The position numbers and the translations under genes were made by a program. 64,000 nucleotides of DNA from Paraniabella defluvii (GTDB lineage: Bacteria; Bacteroidota; Bacteroidia; Chitinophagales; Chitinophagaceae). The DNA is taken from positions 2,728,001 through 2,792,000 of the forward strand of contig CP079215.1 in assembly GCA_019316985.1 (NCBI GenBank), read 5' to 3'. The notes beneath the pieces are model-generated. The model was not told the origin of the DNA. It saw only the letters and a program-made list of their open reading frames with translations, and ran no database searches. Shown here one piece after another: positions 50,292 through 61,724 of the stretch. Positions within the stretch are counted from its first letter, which is position 1. Every line of letters starts with the position of its first letter.

Positions 50292-53200
50292 ATGAAGTTT
50301 AAGTTTTTAATTGTAAATGTTACAAGAATTGCTTTTTGCAATTGATTTGGATGCTTTCTTTTTCTGGCAGTTTATGGGCAGGCAGCTCAGGGCTTCCGCG
50401 AACGGCTGTCTACTTTTTACCCATAAAAGGTACTGTTCGTAGTAATGCCGGTACGCCATTGGTGGGCGCATCAGTGAGTGTGAAGGGAAGTGGTACCGCA
50501 ACCAGTACAGATGAAAACGGGAAGTTTACTATTGATGCGGGGAAGGACAAACCCTGGTGGTTACTTTCGTAGGTTTCGATACTAAGGAGGTGGTGATTTC
50601 CGGTACCGACGAATTGAACATCAATTTAACCCCACTTGAAAGCAATCTTGAAAATGTGGTAGTGGTAGGTTATGGTACCATGCGGAAAAAAGATCTCACG
50701 GGAGCTATAACGCAGATCAAACCCGATAAAATAGCCGATGAAAATCCGCGCAACGTTCAGGATATACTAAGAGGTACGCCGGGCCTGACCATAGGATTAG
50801 ATGCATCTGCCAAGGGCGGCGGTTCTATTAATATACGTGGACAGCGTTCGGTATATACTGCCGGCAATCACAACTCTCCCTTGCTTGTTCTGGACGGCAT
50901 GATTTTTTTATGGTGAGCTATCTGAGATCAATCCGGATGATATCGAGCAAATAGATGTACTTAAGGACGCATCTGCAGCAGCTATTTATGGTGCGCAGTC
51001 TGCCAAGAGTGCTGATTATAACTACGAAAAAGGACGGCAGGGCAAGCCCAAGATTAATTTTACCTCCAACCTGGCGCTTTCTACGATGGGGTTGACCGGC
51101 CTGTTTGGGGACCAGAAGGATATATCAAATACAGGGAAGACTGGTATAAATCCGCCACTTACGGTATCAATACAACTACTGGTAATTATGAGCCCTACCA
51201 GATGGCTGGAGATCCCTCCTGGGCAAGCCCGGTTATTATGAAAAGCCTACTACTGATATGTTGGCCCAATATGGAATAACCGCGGACCAGTGGAGGGCTT
51301 ATTCAACCAATGAGGCCGGTGCTTCCGATGAACTGATTTTCGCGCAACGTATCGGTCTCGGGCATAATGTTTTGACCAACTATCTTGCCGGCAGAACCTT
51401 CGATTGGTATGACCATAGCTTCCGTGACGGTGTCAACCAGGATTATAATCTTAGCGTTTCGGGTGCCAGTGACAAGATCAACTATTATATGTCGGCGGGG
51501 TATCTTTCCAACCAGGGCGTTATTGTAGGGGATAACTACAGGGCAGTTCGCTCTAACCTTAAAGTAGACGGGAAAATAACCAACTGGTTAAATATTGGCG
51601 CTAACATTAATTTCCAGGACCGGTCGGATGGTAATATAGCCACTAACTGGAGCAATGCTATTACTTTTAATAGCCCGTTCGCGTCTTATAAAGATGAAGA
51701 CGGAAACCTGGTAGTGCATCCTCAGGGATCAACACTCACGGGCCTTGTAAGGGGATACAACTATGATTATAACCGCCAGTTCCAGGATCTGGAAAGCGGC
51801 TATACCGTGTTGAACTCCATTTTTACGGCAAAAGTGAAACTGCCTTTTAATATCAATTATTCATTTAACGTTGCACCCCGGTATCAATGGTTTTACAGGC
51901 GTTATTTCGCCTCATCCAAACATCCCGACTGGAACCCCTTACGAATAATGCAGGAGTAGACCGTGAGAATAAAAAGCGTTTCGACTGGTCGCTCAACAAT
52001 ACCATCAACTGGGAACATACTTTTGCAGGTAAACACCGTGTTAATGTAACCCTTGTTCAGGAAGCGGAAGAACGCGAGCTATGGGAGGACTATATCAGGG
52101 CGCGTAATATAACACCTACAGACGCGCTGGGCTTTCATGAAACATCTACCGGCGACAAGCTGCTCAGTGAATTTGATTCCTATGATGCGCGCCAGACGGC
52201 TGACGGTATGCTGGGTAGGTTATTCTATTCTTTCGATGACAGGTATATGTTTACGGGTTCTGTACGCCGCGATGGTTATTCTGCTTTTGGTACTTCTAAC
52301 CCCGCGCCACTTTCCTGTCTGCTGCATTGGCCTGGACCTTCACCAATGAAAAGTTTTTTAAATGGAATACATTAAGCAATGGTAAGCTGCGTTTATCTTA
52401 CGGACAAAACGGGAACCGATCGCTTGAAAATCCCTACATCGCGCTGGCCGATCTTGCACTAGGAACCGGTACGCAGGGATATCTGAATGCAATGGGCGAT
52501 TATGTACAGTTTTATTATCTACGGATATCCCGCATGGCCAACAAGAACCTGCAGTGGGAGAAGACAGCATCTTTTAATATAGGCCTGGACCTCGGCTTTC
52601 TTAATAACCGTATCACCACTACATTGGATTACTTCCAGATGTCTACCACCGATATGATCATGAATCAATCCCTGCCTAATTTTTCGGGGTTCAGCAGCAT
52701 TACTTCCAACCTAGGTGAAGTGCAGAATAATGGCGTTGAGATATCGATCAACTCACGTAATATCGTTAGGCCGGGCTTTAGCTGGAATACCACTTTCGGC
52801 TTTTCATATTATAAAAATAAGATCAAACATCTTTACTACCAGTACCAGGATGTGCTGGATGCCAACGGAAATATTATAGCCAGCAAAGAAGTAGACGATG
52901 TCGATAACAAATGGTTTATTGGTCAGCCCATCAGCGCTATCTGGGATTATAAGGTGAGGGGTATATGGCAGGTGCATGAAATAGAGGAGGCCAAAAAATA
53001 TGGCAGCGTCCCGGCGATCCTAAAGTAGAGAACAGCTATACCGCAGACGACGTTAAGAATGCCAACGGAACTACTACCCCGGTTTACAACAATAATGACA
53101 AGCAGTTTCTGGGTCAAACCCAGGCCCCGGTTATGTGGTCTTTGCGCAATGATTTTACCTATAAAAATTTCAGCTTCTCTTTTAACATTTATTCATATAT

Positions 53201-53590
53201 GGGTCATAAAAGCACAAATGGAGCGTATCTGAACCAGGATAATGGTACTTCAACTATTAGCCAGGGCCTGGCCAATACCTACGAAAAGCCGTATTGGACA
53301 CCCGAGAATCCCAGCGATTTCTGGGCGAGGCTGGAATCAAAAGGACCTCAGGGGCTTAATGCGCCTCAAAGAGTGTTCAGCCGCTCTTTTGCAAGACTGG
53401 AAAATATAACACTTGGCTATACATTACCTAATAAATTAACCTCATCTGTAAATATTGAAAAATTGAAAGTGTTTGGTGCTATACGCAACGTGGCCGTGTG
53501 GAAAAAGACAAGAACTGGCGCTACTGGGATATCGAAACCGGTGAAATGGCGCCAAGAATATTTGCGCTTGGGTTAAACCTAACTTTTTAA
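50292..53590 (+). CDS. SusC/RagA TonB-linked outer-membrane receptor (frame-broken)
   Basis: After an N-terminal hydrophobic signal (IWMLSFSGSLWAGSSG) comes the CarboxypepD-like domain KGTVRSNAGTPLVGASVSVK and TSTDENGKFTIDAGKDK. The SusC plug is present: ENVVVVGYGTMRKKDLTGAI, NVQDILRGTPGLTIGLDASA, INIRGQRSVYTAGN and EINPDDIEQIDVLKDASAAA. Barrel strands follow in several frames, for example FSVSGASDKINYYMSAGYLS-like and TFSFNIYSYMGHKSTNGAYL. With the last shift corrected the protein ends FALGLNLTF, the aromatic C-terminus of outer-membrane barrels. At least six shifts occur. About 1090 residues. It imports an oligosaccharide or peptide with SusD, which follows. The glycan is unknown. Confidence 0.9.
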
Positions 53591-53707
53591 ACGAATCAAT
53601 ATGAAAGGCGCATAAAAATTTGTGAGCTCAATTATAACCCAGGGCAACGATAACTTTTATGCGAATTACAGGCAGGCATCCGGCCATTAAAATAAAAAAA
53701 CAAACAG

Positions 53708-55639
53708 ATGAAAACGAATCATTTTTGTATATCAGCTTTTGCCCTGTTAGGTCTGTTATCAGCATCATTATTCTCAGGCTGCACAAAAGAGTTTCTGAAA
53801 CCCGACCCCCTCTCATTTTATGAGCCCGGAACTACCTTTTCGGATCGTTCGGGTCTTGAGGCTACTACTGCAATGCTGGACCGGCATCTGCGCACTTACT
53901 GGAGCCATTTGTCAACAAGGGATATATCTGTGCCCATGAACACCGAATACATGCTATCTGATGTGGCAGTTTCAGGTAAAACGGATGATGGTAATATTTT
54001 TGCCGACGTGGCAACCCGCCTTACTCCTACGGATGGTATTCATGATAACGATGTGAATATGATATCCTTTTTTGGGGCGAAACCTACAACGGTATTAAAT
54101 ATGCCAATACCATTACCAGCTTTATCGATAACGTACCCGATCTGGATCAGGCTACTAAACAGGAATTCCTGGGACGGGCTTATTTCCACAGGTCTTTCCG
54201 ATACCTGGCGCTTTGCTTCCAGTTTAAAGATGTACCCTGGTAACTAAAATATTAACAGCTCCCAAGCAGAATTTTAAAACCACCAGCCGGGAAGCCATTC
54301 TTGAAATGATCACTGCTGATATGGAGAAAGCCGTAGCATGGGTGCCCAATCAATCTCAAATGGCTTACGTGGGTATGATCAACAAGGGCGCCTGCCGCCA
54401 GTTACTGCTGAAATGTTACCTTGCCACTGGGCAGTGGGATAAGGCGATTGCCCAGGCCGACACGCTGATAAACCATTCGGGCTACGCTTTGATGAGCAAT
54501 ACATTTGGTACGTTCGACAACCCTGCACCGGTTGCCTGGCCTATTACGCGCAATGTGATATGGGACCTCCACCGGCCGGCAAACAAAGCCATTGCTACCA
54601 ATAAAGAAGCCATCCTTGTAATGCCTAACCGGGAAGGCACCGATGCCACCATAAGATACAAATCTATGCGTAACTGGGGACCCATGTGGAATCAGGCAGC
54701 ATTAAAATCACCTGGTGGAAAAGTGCTGCAATCGTATGCCAGAACCAATGCCAGTTACCGGGCATTATATGATATTAATGGTACATTCGGCAGGGGGATA
54801 GGTATGATTCGTCCCACTCATTTTGCCCAGTACGGTCTTTGGAGCGTTAACGGGATTAATGATGTTACCGACCTGCGTCATAACAGTACGGTAGGCAACT
54901 GGGTTCGCATGGACTCTTTAAAGTATAACGACCCCACTGACCCGTTTTTGGTCAGAAATTAAGATTGTATAATGGTTCCACGCTTTTATGTACCGATACC
55001 ATAAGGAGCTGGTTCGACTGGCCGCATTATAAGATATATATCGATGATCCCGTGTTTCTGGCAACACCGGGCTCTAACCGGAACGATGGCGGAGCTGCCG
55101 ACTGGTATTGCTATCGCCTGGCAGAAACTTATTTATTGCGGGCAGAAGCCAACTTTTACAAGGGCAACATTGCACAGGCAACCGCTGATGTAAATGCAGT
55201 AAGAACGAGGGCGCAATGCAGCCAGCTTTACGCAACAGTTACTATTGGTGATATTGTTAATGAACGTGCCAGGGAACTCTATATGGAGGAGTGGCGCCAT
55301 ATGGAGCTAAGCCGTATTTCCTATAGCCTGGCTTTAAGCGGTAAATCTGACGAATGGGGTAATACTTATAACGTAAACAGTTTGTCAGACAACAGTTACT
55401 GGTATCAACGCATCCAGCATTACAACGATTATTATAACAAAAATAATGTAACCGTAAGGGGACGCAATTATGTGATAGCGCCGCATAATATTTACTGGCC
55501 TATTCCACAGGCAGCAATAGATGCGAACCTTTATGCCAGATTGCGCCAGACGCCTGGTTACAATGGGTATAATGCGAATGCTGAGATATGGACCAACTGG
55601 CAGGACGCTGTTGCGGACGAGAATACAACCGGAAACTAG
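53708..55639 (+). CDS. SusD/RagB lipoprotein (frame-broken)
   Basis: The signal AFALLGLLSASLFSGCTKEF has a lipobox with Cys at about residue 24. FLKPDPLSFYEPGTTFSDRS is a SusD N-terminus. Shifts near 54085 and 54245 join it to segments with TADMEKAVAWVPNQSQMAYV, CRQLLLKCYLATGQWDKAIA, and DWYCYRLAETYLLRAEANFY, the TPR-like helices of SusD. VNAVRTRAQCS and RARELYMEEWRHMELSR are the family's conserved C-terminal elements, and QTPGYNGYN follows. About 640 residues. It sits on the outer surface and closes SusC. It lies 117 bases after the susC end on the same strand, and a terminator follows. Confidence 0.9.
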
Positions 55640-55650
55640 AATAAGTATAC

Positions 55651-55685
55651 AAAAAATGGTGGTCAGCTTACTGATCACCATTTTT
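55651..55685 (+). terminator. Rho-independent terminator after SusD
   Basis: ATGGTGGTCAG, CTTA loop, CTGATCACCAT pair over 11 bp with one G-U pair, followed by TTTTT. Confidence 0.85.
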
Positions 55686-55723
55686 ATGGCAGCCCTTACT
55701 TAAGGGCTGGTATGCTATTGTTT

Positions 55724-56456
55724 TTATAAGCCTAAAACGCCTTTTAACTTGCCGTACCCATTGCGGCTTACATTGATCTTGGCGCCGTTTTTAAGAATAG
55801 CTACATGCCCGTCTTTTTCGTAAGGATCAATGCGGGTGATTTCCTGGATGTTTACAATAAAGAACGGTGGCTGCGCACAAACATATCTGCAGGCAAAAGG
55901 ACTCAAAAAAGACATCGTCTTATTTTTCAGATAATATCCCTCTTTGGTGAATATTTTTACAAAATCATCAGCAGCTTCCAGGTATAACACTTCCTGAACG
56001 GGAATTCTTGATCTTACTGCCGTTTTTTACTACGATACGATTGTTACTGCCAGGTAATTGAGCATCGTTCAATAATTCTTTGGTATGCTCTGCCGCTACC
56101 GGCCGATTTTGTGCTAAAAATTTGGATACCGCTTTGTCAAAACGTTCCTGGTCGAAGGGCTTCAACAGGTAGTCAATGGCGTGAGCTTCAAAAGCCTTAA
56201 TAGCGTATTCGTCAAAGGCGGTTGCGAAAATAACAGCCGGCGGGTTTTCTACCAGTTCCAGCATCTCAAACCCGCTGATTTTAGGCATCTGTATATCTAA
56301 AAATATCAGGTCGGGTTGATGCTCCTGTATGGCCTTTAAGCCTTCGAAGCCATCGCCACATTCAGCTACTACTTCAAGCTGCGGATGCTTTTTCAGATAT
56401 TCTTTTACCATGCTCCTGGCTAAAAACTCGTCATCTATAATTATTACTTTGCTCAT
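55724..56456 (-). CDS. LytTR-type response regulator (one frameshift)
   Basis: The receiver domain reads MSKVIIIDDEFLARSMVKEY (acidic pair DD), LIFLDIQMPKISGFEMLELV with phospho-acceptor Asp in LDIQMP, and IFATAFDEYAIKAFEAHAID with the Lys in LLKPFD. After a shift near 55985, the LytTR DNA-binding domain continues as LYLEAADDFVKIFTKEGYYL, FFIVNIQEITRIDPYEKDG and VAILKNGAKINVSRNGY. About 244 residues. It overlaps the LytS kinase gene by four bases (ATGA-type), so the pair is translationally coupled. Target genes are unknown; the SusCD genes lie next door. Confidence 0.92.
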
Positions 56457-57490
56457 ACCTGTTGCGGAATTTTTACGGTTGTTTCAAAAATAGTATCGTG
56501 CGCTGCAGTGCTTAACAAATCATTTCTTGCAAAAAGCAAATATAATCTCCTTTTAATGGAGGATAAGCCGAAGCCCGTACCTTTTTTGGGCATAGAGGTC
56601 TCAGGATCGAAAGGGTTTTTTACACTAATGATCAGTTCATTTCCCTCAGAGCGGCAATCAATGGTAATCAGTGTTTGCCCCGTTGTATCGTATAACCCAA
56701 ACTTTATGGCATTTTCAACAATGGGTTGCAATAATAAAGTAGGAAGTAAGGCCGGCTTACAACCTTCGCTGATATCTATTTTTGTTTGAAGCCTGTTGCC
56801 AAAACGTACTTTTTCAATTTCAAGATACAGGTTGAGGTAGCCTATCTCTTCTTCTAAGGTAACCATCTGAGATTCTTCTTTCTTGAGCGTTCCTCTGAGG
56901 AAATCAGACAGTTGCTGCACCATTTTGCGTGCCAGTTGGGGATCGAGTCCTATTAATGCATTGATGGAATTAAGACTGTTGAACAGAAAATGGGGCTGTA
57001 ATTGCTGACGTAATTTAAACAGTTCGGCTTCGCGCGAAAGTGCCTCTACGTCTGCTTTTCTTTTAAATTCTTTCTTCCGCTCGAGCCAGTTATACCATAA
57101 AATAGAGGCGATGGTGACGATGGTGAGCACTAAAAAGGCAAAAGCATAGCGTATCACCAACGAGTTGTGCAGGAAGCCGAGATAGGCCGTTTGTTCCTCG
57201 AACAGGATTTTCAGGCAGGTATTGGAGATCAGCAGCCATAAAAGGGAAAGCACTGATGAAGAAGCGATAATACCTATGTACTGGTAAGATGTAGGCAGAT
57301 AGTATCGCGTTATGTTCAATACCAGCAGGCTGGCCAGCAGCAGCATGGTAATACTTAATAAGCTATCGCCCAGTACAATGCTGATGGGAAATTTTAAATC
57401 ATATAAGATCAGCGCCTGCGCGCATACCAGTACCACCCAACCAATAATTAAAGAGGCAATAATCCTTTTTGCTGAAAGAGGTGAAGCCAT
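56453..57490 (-). CDS. LytS/YehU-type sensor histidine kinase
   Basis: This intact 345-residue protein has four N-terminal membrane segments (IIASLIIGWVVLVCAQALIL, ISIVLGDSLLSITMLLLASL and two more), then a coiled-coil linker. The kinase core has LRQQLQPHFLFNSLNSINAL, the His_kinase motif with phospho-acceptor His in PHFLFN, followed by VRFGNRLQTKIDISEGCKPA, LQPIVENAIKFGLYD (N box) and KKGTGFGLSSIKRRLYLLFA (G box). The histidine and ATP-binding boxes are complete. It would phosphorylate the LytTR regulator encoded directly downstream. The LiaF-like gene lies upstream on the same strand, 130 bases away. Confidence 0.95.
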   Translation of the reverse strand: MASPLSAKRIIASLIIGWVVLVCAQALILYDLKFPISIVLGDSLLSITMLLLASLLVLNITRYYLPTSYQYIGIIASSSVLSLLWLLISNTCLKILFEEQTAYLGFLHNSLVIRYAFAFLVLTIVTIASILWYNWLERKKEFKRKADVEALSREAELFKLRQQLQPHFLFNSLNSINALIGLDPQLARKMVQQLSDFLRGTLKKEESQMVTLEEEIGYLNLYLEIEKVRFGNRLQTKIDISEGCKPALLPTLLLQPIVENAIKFGLYDTTGQTLITIDCRSEGNELIISVKNPFDPETSMPKKGTGFGLSSIKRRLYLLFARNDLLSTAAHDTIFETTVKIPQQV

Positions 57491-57620
57491 CGGGTTGGTT
57501 TATAGTTATTTTGAGTTTAAAGCCAAATCCATGGCTGTTAAAACCATGGACCTGCCGGTAGAAATATAGTTGTAAGAATGATTAAGATGTGATCATTACC
57601 GTCATAGACTGTTCATGTTT

Positions 57621-58413
57621 TTAAAAGCTCTTTATATCGATGCCTCCGAATATTACGGTGCCTTTAATCAAAAGCGTTTTATTGATTTCCGGCAAACCTT
57701 TCATAACGCGTTTATCTTTTACTTCGCCCATAATGGCTACAGCTTCAGAAATAACATTCCAGTTGGAAGGTACAATTAAAGTAGCGCCTCCGAATAAAGC
57801 TGTTACATCTAAAACGGCTGTTCCGTTCATATCTGCCTGGGAAAGGTCTACCTCGGTGCCGCCAAAAATATTGGTCATGTCGCCACCCCTGAAATTTTTG
57901 AAAATATTTTCTTTTTAGAACCGCCGAATATAGAGGTGGTGTCAATATAATCCTGTCCTGAAGCGCCGGCAAGGGGTGAAGTACCGCCTTCGTCTAACTG
58001 GATGTAATTTCGGGAACCTTTTGGCCTGAAAATAAAGAAAAGGCCGGAACCGATCAGGATAATGGGCAGGATAAATCTTTTTAACTGGCCGAAAACAAAA
58101 TATTCATTAATCATAGGCACTGCGCCCACTAAAATCAAGATCATCCATCCAGCCCCAACAAAATTCTTACGTATTCCAATAAAAATGCCCAACGCTATCA
58201 GGAACATTTGCCAGGAAAAAGAAAATCCGGCATGTCTATACCAATGCGTCTTAATAAATATATGACACCTATAACCAGCAAGAAACCGCCTATCCAAAGG
58301 TGGCTCTGCGACTGTTTGGGGCGGAAATTGTTGGGGTCTGGCTGTGGGTAGCCTCCCGGCTCACTTTTATACATTTCTGTATTGTATGGATTGTTTTCGC
58401 TCATTGTTTTCAA
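57621..58413 (-). CDS. LiaF-like/DUF5668 membrane protein (frame-broken)
   Basis: The start MKTMSENNPYNTEMYKSEPG is a Pro/Gln-rich tail, followed by SHLWIGGFLLVIGVIYLLRR and several short membrane segments of the DUF5668 type (MFLIALGIFIGIRKNFVGAG, MILILVGAVPMINEYFVFG, LIGSGLFFIFRPKGSR). Shifts near 58210 and 57880 join it to VDLSQADMNGTAVLDVTALF, GGATLIVPSNWNVISEAVAI and LLIKGTVIFGGIDIKSF, the beta-helical LiaF/YvqF C-terminal domain that senses envelope stress in Firmicutes. About 262 residues. An in-frame ATG starts MSENN nine bases later. In Bacteroidota this protein is commonly encoded with a LytS/LytTR pair, as here. Confidence 0.82.
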
Positions 58414-58516
58414 TTTTAAGTAAAAATAGCACGCCTTAACTCCCGCGGCAACACATTTATTGTATGTAAACTTAATATATCGGTGAATGGCGGAGTTGGG
58501 TCGGTCAGTAACAGTG

Positions 58517-60140
58517 CTAATTTCCTGTCACTCCTACAAATTCAAATTTAGTACCGTTAAAAAGCCCTTTATCGCTCAGTTTGAGGGCCGGAATAACCAA
58601 AAGTGCCATAAAAGACAGGGTCATAAAAGGGGCGCTAAGCCCACTACCCATTTCTTTTGCCATAGCGTCTATGGCAGTATATTGCCGGGCAACCTTGTAT
58701 CCGTCATCCGTACTCATTAACCCGGCCACGGGGAGCGGTAGTACCTTTTCTTGCTTTCCATCTACGGCGCTTATGCCGCCTTTTTGTGCTATTACCAGGT
58801 TTACAGCTTTGCAAATGCTTTCGTCATCCACACCTACTGCCACAATATTATGGCTGTCGTGTGCCACCGAAGAAGCGAGCGCCCCTCTTTTCAGGCCAAA
58901 ATTTTTGATAAATGCTGTGGCAACAGGAGCATTATGATACCGGTTGACTACGGCTATTTTAAGAATGTCGTTTTCAATATCGCTGACAATCAACCCGTTC
59001 CAGGTTTTGGAGCCGCAAAAAGTTCATGAGTGATCAATTGCCCATCTAAAGCTTCTATTACCCTTAACCGGCTGGCGCTATTTGCCTTCACAGCAAATGC
59101 CTCAGCAGATTTGGGGCGCAATCGAAATTATTGACGATGCCCGGATGCTGTGATTCAATTAAGGTCTGGCCGTTTTCGGCAACCAGTTGTCCGTTGATAT
59201 AGGTTTGAATGACTTCGAAATGATCGAGGTCTTTTACCACTATGAAATCAGCCGCATCTCCTTCCTTCAATAGTCCCACATCTAATTGATAGTGTTTCAC
59301 GGGGTTCAGGCAGGCGGCTTTCAATATCCTGAAAAGATCGATACCTTTTTCCACAGCCCTGGCACAGAGCTGGTTGATATGCCCTGCCTCCAGGCTGTCG
59401 GGGTGTTTGTCGTCACTACAAAACATGATCTGGTCCGGGTATTCCGAGAGCAGTTCGATCAGCGCCTCAAAATTCTTGGCAGCGCTTCCTTCCCTGATCA
59501 GTATTTTCATGCCCAGGTTTAGTTTATCTAATGCCTCTGGTGCAGTAAAGCATTCATGATCAGTGCTGATGCCTGCATTGCTGTATGCCCGGGCCTCATT
59601 ACCTCTCAGGCCTGGTGCGTGTCCATCTACCGGCTTTCCCAGGCGTTGGGCTGCCTGTATCTTCTGCATTACTTCCGGGTCTTTATGCAGCACGCCGGGA
59701 AAATTCATCATTTCACTGAGGTATTTTATCTCTGGCTTTTGCAGCAATCTTTGTACATCATCCACATCCAGAGCAGCGCCCGCAGTTTCAAAGCTGGTGG
59801 CAGGTACACAACTGGGCGCACCAAAATTGAACTTAAATGGAACTGTTTTCCCGTTGCCGATCATGTATTCTACGCCTTCCATACCGCACACATTAGCTAT
59901 TTCATGAGGATCGCTCACAGTTGCTACAGTGCCATGCACTACAGCCAGGCGCGCAAATTCAGAAGGGATCAACATACTGCTTTCTATATGCACATGGCTG
60001 TCGGTAAAGCCGGGTAAGATGAAATGACCGAAGCTCCCTTCGATGGCTTCAATGCTTTCAATGAGTCCATTTTTCACCATTATCCTTCCCGGGTAAATAA
60101 TGCCTGCTTCAATATCTACAATATTTCCTTCGATATTCAT
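58517..60140 (-). CDS. ade: Adenine deaminase (frame-broken)
   Basis: [20 protein letters not shown] starts the protein at 60140; the frame is open upstream to 60224 but that part is not conserved. [20 protein letters not shown] has the HxH metal motif, [20 protein letters not shown] the next family block, and [20 protein letters not shown] the metal Asp. A shift near 59105 joins it to [40 protein letters not shown] and [13 protein letters not shown]. About 540 residues, the usual Ade size. It converts adenine to hypoxanthine with a metal centre in the cytosol. It lies on its own between the LiaF-like gene and the divergent WHxH protein. Confidence 0.92.
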
Positions 60141-60273
60141 AGCGTTAAAAATAGTGCTTTTTGACAGCGGATAATGAGGAGCTTTATTAAATTCATTGCG
60201 AAACAGGAATATGCAACAAAGCAAACTTATAAGCTATTTGTATATTTAACTGCCATTGAGCCCAACTATTTAT

Positions 60274-61635
60274 ATGAATCAGCAGCTTTGGAATGAAATA
60301 CTAGCCTACGACCTTGACGCTCCATTTAGTGAATACAGTTTTTCTTTGAGGTTAGCCAATGAAAATCACTGGACAAAAAACTTTACAGAGCTTGCAGTTT
60401 TAGAATATAAAAAATTTATGTACCTGGCCGCCATTTCTGATATGATGGTGTCTCCGTCGGGTATTATCGATGTTGTATGGCATCAACACCTGATATTTAC
60501 ACAATCTTATGAAGCTTTTTGTACAGTTGTAGGCAAGCGCATACAACATGTTCCTTCTACCCATAACAGGGAAGATTTTCAAAGATTTCGCCAGGCCAAA
60601 GAAAGAACCAGACAACTCTACGAGGAAACTTTTGGTAACCCGTCCTCGGCAATATGGGCATGTGATACCATGTATGATGATTTGAACCTTTCCAAAGGGA
60701 GGATTAAAATACGGTCGTTTATTAATTGGGGTGTTTTTTTATTTATTTGTTTGCTCATACCGTTTTATATACTACTAAAACCGGTTTATGCCTTAATTGA
60801 TAATCCGGATTTTATGTACAATCTTTTATTTATGACGGTTTTGGCATTTATAAGTTTGGAGGTTTTGAACCGGTACCGGCTGAAAAAGATAGCCGAAATC
60901 TTTAACCCTGATTGCTTTGTATACCATTTACGTCCCATGGAGTTGGTGTATTTGAAAGCACAAAAGCTGGAAAACGTGATAAACGGAACCTTGGATGAAA
61001 TGTTAGAAAAGGGGTTGATTTATGTAAATAGGGACGGCCGTATAAGCGCAGGGGTAGAACATATAATATATCTTGACAAGGAAGAGGCACAGGTAATTGC
61101 CGTTTTGAATGAAACAGGTCCCACATTTTATTCAATACTAATGACCACCTTGAAACGGAAGCCTGTTTTCAGTAGCCTTGCCCATAGCATGGACGCCTTC
61201 AAAAAATATATTTATAAATCACATAAGTTCGGCAAATTGTTCTATTTCAATTTTGCTACCATAGCTATTTTAGTGTCATTATCGGCTACCAGGGTGCTCA
61301 CGGGATTGGCCAGAGAGCGCCCGGTTCTTCAAATTATGGCATTTACCTTTTTGCTGATTTTGTCAGGAATATTTTTCTTAAGGAGACTGACGCGGCAGCT
61401 GGTGTCCCACACAATTCCTGCTATATACGTTAATCTTATTTTACCCCGGAGAAAACAGGATAACAATTGGCAATGGACCTATTTTTTAATAGGAACGGCA
61501 GCATTGAGCAGCTCTTTGATGTCACTTATGGGCAGGGGAATGTATGATGGTGATGCCGGAAGCGGGGATTCCTCCTCTTCCGGCGGCGATTGCGGAAGCT
61601 CCTGCAGTAGTTGTGGTGGATGCGGAGGAGACTAA
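60274..61635 (+). CDS. WHxH-type (GRDP-like) membrane protein with Gly/Cys-rich tail
   Basis: The ATG at 60274 starts MNQQLWNEILAYDLDAPFSE; the TTG six codons earlier is less likely. An N-terminal soluble part has ISDMMVSPSGIIDVVWHQHL and FTQSYEAFCTVVG, close to the D-xWH-H---Y--FC motif of glycine-rich domain proteins (DUF1399). Membrane segments follow at INWGVFLFICLLIPFYILL and FMYNLLFMTVLAFISLEVL. A domain of about 100 residues (HLRPMELVYLKAQKLENVIN) and two further helices then lead to a tail with AGSGDSSSSGGDCGSSCSSC and GGCGGD. The order resembles TIGR04222 proteins, which end in a Gly/Cys run. About 454 residues and free of frame breaks. The tail may bind metal or be modified; function unknown. 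Confidence 0.65.
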   Translation: MNQQLWNEILAYDLDAPFSEYSFSLRLANENHWTKNFTELAVLEYKKFMYLAAISDMMVSPSGIIDVVWHQHLIFTQSYEAFCTVVGKRIQHVPSTHNREDFQRFRQAKERTRQLYEETFGNPSSAIWACDTMYDDLNLSKGRIKIRSFINWGVFLFICLLIPFYILLKPVYALIDNPDFMYNLLFMTVLAFISLEVLNRYRLKKIAEIFNPDCFVYHLRPMELVYLKAQKLENVINGTLDEMLEKGLIYVNRDGRISAGVEHIIYLDKEEAQVIAVLNETGPTFYSILMTTLKRKPVFSSLAHSMDAFKKYIYKSHKFGKLFYFNFATIAILVSLSATRVLTGLARERPVLQIMAFTFLLILSGIFFLRRLTRQLVSHTIPAIYVNLILPRRKQDNNWQWTYFLIGTAALSSSLMSLMGRGMYDGDAGSGDSSSSGGDCGSSCSSCGGCGGD

Positions 61636-61690
61636 AACTTAAGAAGCAGGTATGTTTTGGCGTAAAAAAACTGGATGTCGCCTGATAAAA

Positions 61691-61715
61691 AAAGAGAGGT
61701 GTTAGCCTCTCTTTT
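61691..61715. terminator. Bidirectional terminator
   Basis: AAAGAGAGG, a six-base loop, CCTCTCTTTT form a perfect stem between two convergent genes, with A runs and T runs on either side. Confidence 0.85.
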
Positions 61716-61724
61716 AAATACGGT

